Shown piece by piece: positions 1-5,269 of a DNA stretch of 15,301 nt. Position 1 is the stretch's first letter; every line of letters starts with the position of its first letter. The translations under genes and the position numbers were made by a program. Source of the stretch: Deinococcales bacterium (GTDB taxonomy: Bacteria; Deinococcota; Deinococci; Deinococcales; Deinococcaceae); NCBI GenBank assembly GCA_025359705.1, contig JANYFS010000504.1, positions 1 to 15,301 on the forward strand, written 5' to 3'. The notes below the pieces were generated by a model, which was not told where the DNA came from, ran no database searches, and saw nothing but the letters and a program-made list of their open reading frames with translations.

Positions 1-10
1 AAACAGCGCT

Positions 11-616
11 GTGAACGAAACGCTATTTAAATATTTATACAACCTAAAATATTATTCAATTAGTGATATTGATTTAGTTTTTCGATTTTTATCACAAAAT
101 AATTTTTCTGAACAATATATGGAATTATTAAATAAAATTGACTCATTTCCATTTAATCAAATAAGTAAAAAAATTTTAGATTTTAACGAAGAAGATGAGG
201 AAGAATATTTTGAATTAACACTCAAAGATATGTATAAAATCATATCTCAACCTCTGTTAATTTCTCAAATAAAATTACGAACATCTTCGGAAAAAAGAAA
301 AAATTACTCTCTCGCATTGAGTCATCTTCTTAATGAAATACATTATGTATCCATGATTTTCGACCCAAATTCAAAAGGTAACTTAAAAGAATACAATTCT
401 GAAAAAGTTATTGATTTTTTATCCAGTTGCATCATCGACTCGTTTGTCGTAAATGATATAAAAAAGCTTTTCAATAGAAGAAATCATAATACTGTGTCAC
501 ACGCTGGATTTCCTGGCGATACAGTGCTGCCCGTTAGCCGTGACGAATATTTAAAATATAGAGAATGTGTAGGAAAATGTATTACTCATTTGATTAAAAA
601 TATGCCGTTTCCTTAG
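11..616 (+). CDS. HEPN-like hypothetical protein (5' end uncertain)
   Basis: This is an AT-rich reading frame of 201 codons from a GTG at 11. The frame is open to the window edge and too little upstream sequence is present to see a ribosome binding site, so the true start may lie outside. The protein is mostly helical in character, with an acidic run near residues 58-66. Near the C-terminus it has RRNHNTVSH (residues 156-164). R157 followed by a polar N158 and then H164 fits the R-polar-x-H (Rx4-6H) signature of HEPN domains, many of which are RNases in toxin-antitoxin, abortive-infection and CRISPR-associated proteins. No other domain was recognised. The gene has no CTCGAG site and much lower GC than its neighbours, which suggests recent transfer. 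A rho-independent terminator follows 36 bases after the stop. An RNase role is inference from one motif; it could equally be an inactive or unrelated helical protein. Confidence 0.7.
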   Translation: MNETLFKYLYNLKYYSISDIDLVFRFLSQNNFSEQYMELLNKIDSFPFNQISKKILDFNEEDEEEYFELTLKDMYKIISQPLLISQIKLRTSSEKRKNYSLALSHLLNEIHYVSMIFDPNSKGNLKEYNSEKVIDFLSSCIIDSFVVNDIKKLFNRRNHNTVSHAGFPGDTVLPVSRDEYLKYRECVGKCITHLIKNMPFP

Positions 617-651
617 TCGCAAATCTCGCCATCAAAAAAACACAGCCACAG

Positions 652-675
652 CCACTGCTCGAGCGGTGGTTTTTT
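652..675 (+). terminator. Rho-independent terminator of the HEPN-like gene
   Basis: CCACTGC (652-658) pairs with GCGGTGG (663-669) with one G-U pair and a TCGA tetraloop, followed by six Ts (670-675). The loop and the neighbouring pairs form a CTCGAG palindrome. It lies just after the stop at 616 and forms the left end of the first tandem repeat unit. Confidence 0.8.
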
Positions 676-757
676 CTTTTGGTGCTGTATAAGGCTGTAC
701 TCGAGGGGGAAGTTTTTGCTGTGTGGGTGAGGCTGGATTTGGCTCGAGTGCATAGGA

Positions 758-786
758 TTGACAGGGGCTGTATAGTGCGCTATTCT
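758..786 (+). promoter_or_regulatory. Sigma-70-type promoter of repeat unit 1
   Basis: A perfect TTGACA -35 (758-763) is followed by a 17-base spacer and a TATTCT -10 (781-786), predicting a start near 793-794. The spacer end carries ATAG-TGCG-CTAT, a short inverted repeat next to the -10 that could be an operator. No protein start codon with a ribosome binding site follows, which points to a non-coding transcript. Confidence 0.7.
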
Positions 787-793
787 ATTACCT

Positions 794-884
794 ATCAATC
801 GACCTAGAAGTACACGCGGGTCGAATTTTTCGTTTTGGTTCGCAAAGTATTTAAAATATTCCACCCCTCGAGCGGTGGTTTTTT
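794..884 (+). ncRNA. Candidate small RNA, copy 1
   Basis: The predicted transcript runs from the TTGACA/TATTCT promoter to the terminator at 861-884, about 90 nt. Its core is identical to copy 2. It contains a hairpin TCGACC/GGTCGA with a 14-nt loop (TAGAAGTACACGCG) and then a U-rich stretch with CGAA/TTCG complementarity. There is no ATG or GTG in the core, so it is unlikely to encode a peptide. I do not recognise the RNA family; it does not fold as a tRNA by eye and is too short for 6S RNA or tmRNA. Both ends are predictions. Confidence 0.55.
861..884 (+). terminator. Terminator of small-RNA copy 1
   Basis: CCACC (861-865) pairs with GGTGG (874-878), with a loop containing CTCGAG, followed by six Ts (879-884). 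It is the counterpart of the terminator at 652-675. Its stem is shorter, because the bases left of the CTCGAG differ between the two copies. Confidence 0.65.
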
Positions 885-966
885 CTTATGGTGCTGCATA
901 AAGCTGTACTCGAGGGAAAGGTTTTTACTGTGTAGGTGGGGCTGGATTTGGCTCGAGTGTATAGGG

Positions 967-995
967 TTGACAGGGGTTGTATAGTGCGCTATTCT
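967..995 (+). promoter_or_regulatory. Sigma-70-type promoter of repeat unit 2
   Basis: The same architecture as unit 1: TTGACA (967-972), 17-base spacer, TATTCT (990-995). The predicted start is near 1002-1003. The hexamers and spacing are unchanged although the flanking bases differ between copies, which supports function. Confidence 0.7.
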
Positions 996-1002
996 GTTAC
1001 CT

Positions 1003-1070
1003 ATCAATCGACCTAGAAGTACACGCGGGTCGAATTTTTCGTTTTGGGCTACTCTCGAGGGTGGCCTTTT
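1003..1070 (+). ncRNA. Candidate small RNA, copy 2
   Basis: The predicted transcript is about 68 nt, from the second promoter to the terminator at 1047-1070. It shares the invariant 51-nt core (997-1047) with copy 1, including the TCGACC/GGTCGA hairpin. It then enters a different and stronger terminator stem, so the two RNAs would differ only in their 3' ends. The family is not recognised. Confidence 0.55.
1047..1070 (+). terminator. Terminator of small-RNA copy 2
   Basis: GGCTACTC (1047-1054) pairs over eight positions, allowing G-U pairs, with GGGTGGCC (1059-1066) around a TCGA tetraloop. TTTTCTC follows. The CTCGAG palindrome again forms the top of the hairpin. Confidence 0.7.
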
Positions 1071-1188
1071 CTCATTTCCCAAACCAACAGGGTACCTATA
1101 ACCCCCACCATCGGGACTTTTTCCCGACGGTTCTGGGTAATTTGCCTCAAGATAAAACCGCATGGTTTTGGAATAATTGAACCGTATC
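1071..1188 (+). other. Leader region with two hairpins before the small hypothetical gene
   Basis: Two short perfect inverted repeats lie between the small-RNA terminator and the next gene: TCGGGA/TCCCGA with a five-base loop (1111-1127), and AAAACC/GGTTTT with a four-base loop (1154-1169). They could form leader structures in the mRNA of the following gene. No convincing promoter or ribosome binding site was found here. Confidence 0.35.
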
Positions 1189-1458
1189 ATGACTTCATTT
1201 CTTGCTTTTCTGGACGCTATTCCAAATCCTATGCTTAACCTACAGGTTCAACAACTCGGTGAAAACCTCTATTTTCACTTCACCACCACCCGCGAAGTGG
1301 CAGCTATGGTTTACTGTGTGCGCGATGGGAGCGGTTTTGTGATCAGCCAATTTAAGCTCGAGCGAGCCTTTCGCAATCAACGCGCCCAAATTGTGACCCT
1401 TGTGGAACAAGAACTGACCACTCGAGGGGCCAAATGGATTCGCTGGGAAGCCAAATAG
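1189..1458 (+). CDS. Small hypothetical protein, 89 aa
   Basis: I chose the ATG at 1189; an in-frame TTG at 1177 would add four residues. No clear Shine-Dalgarno sequence precedes either. The protein is soluble, with no signal peptide or membrane segment. It alternates short hydrophobic strands (LYFHF, MVYCVRD, FVISQF) with a charged C-terminal helix ending in an aromatic, basic tail. I do not recognise a family. GC content and CTCGAG sites (1357 and 1421) match the native genome, unlike the gene at the left end. The stop lies two bases from the stop of the convergent RIO-type kinase gene, and a terminator for this gene lies inside that gene's 3' end. Confidence 0.6.
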   Translation: MTSFLAFLDAIPNPMLNLQVQQLGENLYFHFTTTREVAAMVYCVRDGSGFVISQFKLERAFRNQRAQIVTLVEQELTTRGAKWIRWEAK

Positions 1459-1460
1459 TT

Positions 1461-2402
1461 TTATCCTTTTTTACCCGACCAAACCCGCTCGAGGATTTCT
1501 TGCGGGTTTTTTCGTACTCCCAGCCGAGCAAAAGAAGTACAGAGGGTTTGGACATCCCGCTCGAGCAGGCTTTTCCAAGCCGAATTTTGTGAAATGCGGA
1601 TCACTTGGGGCAAATCGATTACGTAAACTTTTTCCTGCCACCACAGCAGATTAAAGGCCGAAAAATCACCGTGAACACGGCCCAAATTCAACATCAAAAT
1701 CAGTTGCTCTACACTTTGCTCAAAGGCAATTGCCGCAATTTCGGGCGAAAGCCGCAGGTCTGCCAATCTGGGCGCGGCTTCTTCGGCATCGCCAATCAGT
1801 TCCATCGCCAGAGCGCGGCCCATATGCACAATCGGGCGCGGAACCCGCACGCTTGCGGCATACAACTCCTCGAGCTGCCAAAATTCTTCGGCAATCCACA
1901 AGGCCTGCTCGAGCGGAACCCCCAATTTTTTGCTGCTTTCGCGCAGTTTTTGAAAGCGGTGATCGGTGATTTCGCGGCCCTCTTTATACAGGCTGTCGTC
2001 TTGGAAACTTCTGGCCCTCGAGTCGGCATACAGCTTGACCGCAAAGGGGCCATCCCGCCCTTCCAACACATAAACCGTAGCCTCTTTTCCACTGCGTAGC
2101 TCGAAGAGGATTTCATTGAAATAACCCGCCTGAGAGAGCGCCTCGAGACTGCGGTCTTCAAAATCGGTTTGGGCCACGGGTTTGGAGGATGCACCCTTGG
2201 TCGCACCTTTGGCTCCACTCGAGGGGGTGGCTTTAGCTGTTTTGGTTTTTAGCTGCTCCACCGAACGCCGCCCTTGGGGTTTGGGCGGGCGCTTGCGATC
2301 CATAAATTTTTCTTCAGAGCCACTTTGGTCGTTGCTTAAGTCATTGTTTTGGTCATTGCCCAAGTCATTGTTTTGGTCATGTGATTCTTTTCGTTTAGCC
2401 AT
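1461..2402 (-). CDS. RIO-type serine/threonine protein kinase
   Basis: An atypical protein kinase of the RIO family, expected to be a cytoplasmic ATP-dependent kinase or ATPase; targets of bacterial members are poorly known. The ATG at 2402 gives 313 aa; an upstream in-frame TTG would add 18 residues. Residues 1-80 are a low-complexity, charged leader with the repeat NDQNNDL(G/S) near 8-26 and a basic Pro/Lys/Ala stretch. The kinase domain spans about 90-300. It has SGKEATVYV (104-112, nucleotide loop), the invariant Lys in FAVKLY (K123), HGDFSAFN (244-251; catalytic D246 and metal-binding N251) and IDLPQ (D263, matching the metal-binding Asp of RIO IDxSQ). All key catalytic residues are present, so it is probably active. 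The upstream region holds a 13-bp repeat array. It is convergent with the 89-aa gene. The family call is strong; the substrate is unknown. Confidence 0.9.
   Translation of the reverse strand: MAKRKESHDQNNDLGNDQNNDLSNDQSGSEEKFMDRKRPPKPQGRRSVEQLKTKTAKATPSSGAKGATKGASSKPVAQTDFEDRSLEALSQAGYFNEILFELRSGKEATVYVLEGRDGPFAVKLYADSRARSFQDDSLYKEGREITDHRFQKLRESSKKLGVPLEQALWIAEEFWQLEELYAASVRVPRPIVHMGRALAMELIGDAEEAAPRLADLRLSPEIAAIAFEQSVEQLILMLNLGRVHGDFSAFNLLWWQEKVYVIDLPQVIRISQNSAWKSLLERDVQTLCTSFARLGVRKNPQEILERVWSGKKG
1482..1512 (+). terminator. Terminator of the 89-aa gene, inside the convergent kinase gene
   Basis: AACCCGC (1482-1488) pairs with GCGGGTT (1502-1508), followed by a T-run to 1512 on the plus strand. 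The hairpin lies in the last codons of the opposite-strand kinase gene, so the plus-strand transcript would end antisense to that gene's 3' end. Confidence 0.7.
2325..2381 (-). repeat. 24-bp coding repeat in the kinase N-terminus
   Basis: A 24-bp unit is repeated just over twice and encodes (H/N)DQNNDL(G/S) twice plus NDQ. Such in-frame minisatellites can gain or lose units without a frameshift. The encoded segment is probably a disordered linker. Confidence 0.75.
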
Positions 2403-2953
2403 AAAATCTTCAGTCAACCTTTTTGCAGGAATAGATGAGTATTTGGTGAAGACCAAAGATGTTGGTCTGTATGGGGTGTATTCTAAGGGTTATTACACAG
2501 GTTTGCTGCACAGGGTTCATCACATAGGTTTAATGCACAGGGCTACTGCACCGGTTTACTGTACAAGGTTATCCCATACCCCCCCCTCGAGGGTAGCCGA
2601 ACCCCACACCGACCACGTAGATTTCTGATCTCGAGCGCGCTAAAATACGCACAGGAGGACTAGAATTTTAAAAATGATCTTTCAATTGTCCAGAAAAATC
2701 ACCTAAAAATGATTTGATACATTCCCCAGCGCATAGGAGTTAAACATATCATTTAGCACTAAAAGAGCGGCGTAATATAAAAAAGATCATGGAAATACAA
2801 AGAATCAAAGAATAATCCAGAAAATCGATAATACTTTGCAGAATCAACAGTATGAAAAAAATTGAGGTTTTCTATAAAAACTTAATTCAAAAACTGCTAT
2901 ATAAATAAACTATAATCAATGGACTCATAAAAATCTTAAATCGATAAATAAAA
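2403..2953. other. Intergenic region between the divergent kinase and GGDEF genes
   Basis: This 550-base gap has two parts. From 2403 to about 2660 the composition is native, with CTCGAG at 2586 and 2630 and a 13-bp repeat array. On the minus strand a TAGAAT-like -10 (2480-2485) could serve the kinase gene, but its -35 is poor. From about 2660 to 2953 the DNA is strongly AT-rich, without CTCGAG. Only a good TATAAT (2911-2916) without a clear -35 stands out, and it could drive the GGDEF gene. An AGGAGG at 2653-2658 is followed by no convincing gene. Confidence 0.5.
2483..2574 (-). repeat. Array of about seven degenerate 13-bp repeats
   Basis: Units start at 2483, 2496, 2509, 2523, 2536, 2549 and 2562; all are 13 bp except one of 14. 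The plus-strand consensus is close to CACAGGGTTACTG. Because 13 is not a multiple of three and units vary, the array is not a coding repeat. It lies upstream of the kinase start at 2402, about 80 bases from it, and resembles a row of protein-binding sites or a decayed minisatellite. Confidence 0.7.
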
Positions 2954-4927
2954 ATGAAGAAGATTGGGAATAAAATGACAAACATTGGGAACAAACTAAC
3001 AAACATGACTGAAGAGCCTATCCGTGGAAAAACCAAATTGGATCGATTTACCCGTTTGGCGGCACACACTTTTAATGCCCGCCGCGCTTGGCTAGTACTC
3101 GAGGATGGCAGTCATCAATTTGCCTCGCACCGTACTGCTGATGCCAGTGGCAAAGAAATTATGCGTCATGCACCTATTTATTCGGCCCAAGAACATCTGT
3201 TGGGTTCGCTATGGGTAATTGTGCCTTCAACTGGAAGCCAGAGCTGGACGGGTGGGCATCAAAAAATGCTCGAGCTGTTTGCGGAAATGCTGGCAACTCC
3301 GCTCGAGCGCTATTTGGGACGGCAAACCAATAACCAAACTGAAACCACCCTGAGTGAGCAATTGCGGGGCATTTACCGCGCGATTGTGGTTTATGACAAA
3401 GATAAAAAAATTGTCAATGCCAACTCTGCCGCTTTGAGTCTTTGGAGTGTCAATATTGAAGATATGCGGGGTAGCAACCTCGAGGATTGGATTTTAGATG
3501 TTCCCAGCTTGGGGGTTTTGGAAGGCGAACACCGATTTAATGTTCCCACCAGCTTAAGGGTATACCGCGATAAAAAATTGATCGTACTTGATGGTGTATT
3601 GGCCCAGCTCGAGATGCGCGGTCAAGTTTACAATTGTGTTTGTTTACGTGAACGGCCCAACACCACACTTAACCTCGAGTCTTATGATTTTGTGGCGGGT
3701 TGGCAGTTACAATCCTATGTTCAAACCACCGATTTGGCTTTAATTCATTGGGATTTGCGCGGAAGAGTGTTATTTTGGAACCCCGCTGCCGAAGCTTTAT
3801 TTAATTATATGGCAGATGAAGTCATTGGGCAAAGTTTGTTCGATTTGGTGATGATCAATAGCAATAGTGGGCGTGATCAGATGGATTTATTGCACCAAAA
3901 AATGCTCGAGAATAAAAAACACCTGTTTATCAATATGTCAAACCGTACCAAGAGTGGTCGGCGCTTGATGTGTCGTTGGGAAAGCACCCCATTGACCGAT
4001 TTTGATAGTCACGTTACCAGTGTAATCAGTTTGGTGCGGGACATCACTTTTGAAGCGGAAGCGGATGATCAGTTGCGGCTTTCTAAGGCCCGCAACCAAG
4101 CACTGCGGGAGGCCATTCCTGATGTGATTTTCACCTTGTCTCGAGGGGGAATGTTTTTGGATTATCAACAAGCCCCCAGCGTGTATCCCTATTTTGGAGA
4201 GAGCCAAATGCTCGGGCGTAGGCTCGAGGAAATGGCTTCGCCCGAACTGTTTGCCTTATACCGTCAGGCTCTGGATGTGGCCTTTACTAAAGGCAAGAGC
4301 AGTTTTGAACATACTCTCGAGCGGGGGGGGCAGCGCCAGTACCACGAGGCGCGGGTGGCCCGTTACGGAACCGACGAAGCGGTGGTAATTGTGCGGGATA
4401 TGACCCAGCAAAAACGGGCCGAGTTGGATTTACAGCATTTGGCCTTCCATGACGGCCTGACCGACTTGCCGAACCGTGCGCTATTTGCCCGCTGTTTCGA
4501 GCAAGCCCTGCAAGATGCACTCAAAACCTACCGCCCGTTCTCTTTGGCTTTTATTGATCTGAATCACTTTAAAAAGGTCAACGATACTTTGGGCCATGCC
4601 TACGGAGATATTTTGCTCAAGCAAGTTGCGGATCAACTGCGGCGGGTGCTGCGCGATGGCGATACTTTGGCTCGCATGGGCGGCGACGAATTCACCCTCA
4701 TTTTGCCTGGAATGGGGGCGGTAGCAGCCACCGAAGTGGCGACCCAAATTGTGGAGCGACTGAGTATCCCCTTCGATTTGGGTGGCGGTCATATGGCTCA
4801 AATCGGAGCCAGTGTGGGCCTTAGCACCTTCCCAGACGATGGAGTGGATGGGCAAGAATTGCTGCGTAAAGCCGATCATAAAATGTATGAGATTAAAAAT
4901 GCACGCAAAGAAAACTCGAGGCAGTAG
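2954..4927 (+). CDS. GAF/PAS/GGDEF diguanylate cyclase
   Basis: A predicted cytoplasmic diguanylate cyclase making cyclic di-GMP from two GTP. The 657 residues contain a divergent GAF-like domain (about 28-120), three PAS-like domains (about 138-230, 255-370 and 385-485) and a C-terminal GGDEF domain (about 490-650). The active-site GGDEF is intact (576-580). RDGD (567-570), five residues upstream of it, matches the RxxD inhibitory I-site, so product feedback is likely. No EAL domain, signal peptide or membrane segment is seen. The start is uncertain: ATGs at 2954, 2975 and 3005 all lack a good ribosome binding site. The first 17 residues come from a 21-bp duplication, so 3005 is a real alternative. 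Base composition shifts from AT-rich to native around 3005. Most of the CTCGAG sites inside the gene read as Leu-Glu. Confidence 0.93.
   Translation: MKKIGNKMTNIGNKLTNMTEEPIRGKTKLDRFTRLAAHTFNARRAWLVLEDGSHQFASHRTADASGKEIMRHAPIYSAQEHLLGSLWVIVPSTGSQSWTGGHQKMLELFAEMLATPLERYLGRQTNNQTETTLSEQLRGIYRAIVVYDKDKKIVNANSAALSLWSVNIEDMRGSNLEDWILDVPSLGVLEGEHRFNVPTSLRVYRDKKLIVLDGVLAQLEMRGQVYNCVCLRERPNTTLNLESYDFVAGWQLQSYVQTTDLALIHWDLRGRVLFWNPAAEALFNYMADEVIGQSLFDLVMINSNSGRDQMDLLHQKMLENKKHLFINMSNRTKSGRRLMCRWESTPLTDFDSHVTSVISLVRDITFEAEADDQLRLSKARNQALREAIPDVIFTLSRGGMFLDYQQAPSVYPYFGESQMLGRRLEEMASPELFALYRQALDVAFTKGKSSFEHTLERGGQRQYHEARVARYGTDEAVVIVRDMTQQKRAELDLQHLAFHDGLTDLPNRALFARCFEQALQDALKTYRPFSLAFIDLNHFKKVNDTLGHAYGDILLKQVADQLRRVLRDGDTLARMGGDEFTLILPGMGAVAATEVATQIVERLSIPFDLGGGHMAQIGASVGLSTFPDDGVDGQELLRKADHKMYEIKNARKENSRQ
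2963..3004 (+). repeat. 21-bp tandem duplication at the GGDEF gene start
   Basis: Two adjacent 21-bp copies (2963-2983 and 2984-3004) match at 18 of 21 positions. They encode IGNKMTN and IGNKLTN immediately before the ATG at 3005. The duplication either lengthens the N-terminus or lies in the leader, depending on which start is used. Confidence 0.85.
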
Positions 4928-4930
4928 GAA

Positions 4931-5037
4931 TTCGTTATTCGTTTTTGTTTGGTTATTCGTAAAAAAGTAAAACATCTCGAGCCAGTAATCTTTTTCTTAC
5001 TTTCTTACCCTCTTACTCTCGAGCCAATAATCTTTTT
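4931..5037 (+). repeat. Dispersed intergenic repeat, copy A
   Basis: It contains GTTATTCG twice (4934-4941 and 4952-4959), then a 33-bp element 4976-5008 beginning CTCGAGCCA and continuing as a CT-rich run, then a partial second copy at 5018-5037. The 33-bp element reappears inverted at 13807-13840 with one small indel. The GTTATTCG motif sits on the same relative side there, so the order of parts is conserved. Confidence 0.75.
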
Positions 5038-5119
5038 CCCGCCGTCTTGGACAGAGCGGCACCTATTGGGCCTATCCGCCTCTCGTTTTCTCGCCCTCTC
5101 GCCCTCAACAAAACTTACC

Positions 5120-5141
5120 CTCGAGTCCTCTTGGACTCGAG
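5120..5141. repeat. Perfect hairpin from two CTCGAG sites
   Basis: CTCGAGTCC (5120-5128) and GGACTCGAG (5133-5141) form a nine-pair stem with a four-base loop. There is no T-run, so it is not a standard terminator for the upstream GGDEF gene, but it may act as an mRNA 3'-end structure or a DNA cruciform. Confidence 0.6.
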
Positions 5142-5179
5142 TCCCGCCCTCAGTCACCCCTCGAGCGCGAATACAACAC

Positions 5180-5211
5180 GCTTGACTCGAGCCATTGTCA
5201 AGCTGCACAAT
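5180..5211 (+). promoter_or_regulatory. Candidate xylB promoter with overlapping inverted-repeat operator
   Basis: GCTTGAC (5180-5186) and GTCAAGC (5197-5203) form a perfect 7-bp inverted repeat with a 10-base spacer. The left arm contains the candidate -35 TTGACT (5182-5187). CACAAT (5206-5211) lies 18 bases further on as a weak -10. A repressor bound to the inverted repeat would block the promoter. The regulator is not in the window. Confidence 0.45.
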
Positions 5212-5269
5212 AAAAAGAAAAGATAAGTTAGGTTTTCTTATAAAAGAGAATCCATAAAAAGGGGACAGC

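Larger units (their letters stand above)
658..1047 (+). repeat. Two-copy tandem repeat, 181-bp units, 209-bp period
   Basis: Unit 1 is 658-838 and unit 2 is 867-1047, separated by 28 bases of AT-rich DNA. The two units align without gaps and differ at about 13 positions. All of these fall in the first 130 bases; the last 51 bases (788-838 and 997-1047) are identical. Each unit contains a terminator T-run, three CTCGAG sites, a strong promoter and the start of a likely small RNA. The skewed distribution of differences points to selection on, or local gene conversion of, the 3' portion. Confidence 0.9.
4928..5269. other. Intergenic region upstream of xylB
   Basis: About 340 bases without a gene but rich in structure. 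It holds dispersed-repeat sequence (4931-5037), a pyrimidine-rich stretch (about 5030-5110), a perfect 9-bp hairpin built on two CTCGAG sites (5120-5141), an inverted repeat over a possible xylB promoter (5180-5211), and a weak ATAAG/CTTAT hairpin (about 5224-5242). No T-tailed terminator for the GGDEF gene was found. Confidence 0.6.

Noticed and set aside
658..1047. CRISPR array
   Set aside because: There are only two units of 181 bp with no short repeat/spacer pattern and no cas genes.
658..1047. tRNA gene in the repeat core
   Set aside because: No cloverleaf, T-loop GTTC motif or CCA-compatible acceptor stem can be formed from the core by eye.
613..1190. Two minus-strand ORFs with near-identical 40-residue segments
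   Set aside because: The shared peptide is a by-product of the DNA tandem repeat. Many of the base differences change amino acids, and there are no ribosome binding sites. The plus-strand promoters and terminators explain the region better.
1796..2218. Alternative minus-strand frame within the kinase gene
   Set aside because: It overlaps the RIO domain in another frame and has no motif; the kinase frame holds all catalytic residues.
2483..2574. Replication-origin iterons
   Set aside because: No DnaA-box-like sites or replication gene are nearby; a regulatory or decayed minisatellite reading is simpler.
2674..2706. Ten-codon ORF after AGGAGG
   Set aside because: The spacing from the ribosome binding site is about 15 bases, and the peptide is too short to support without other evidence.
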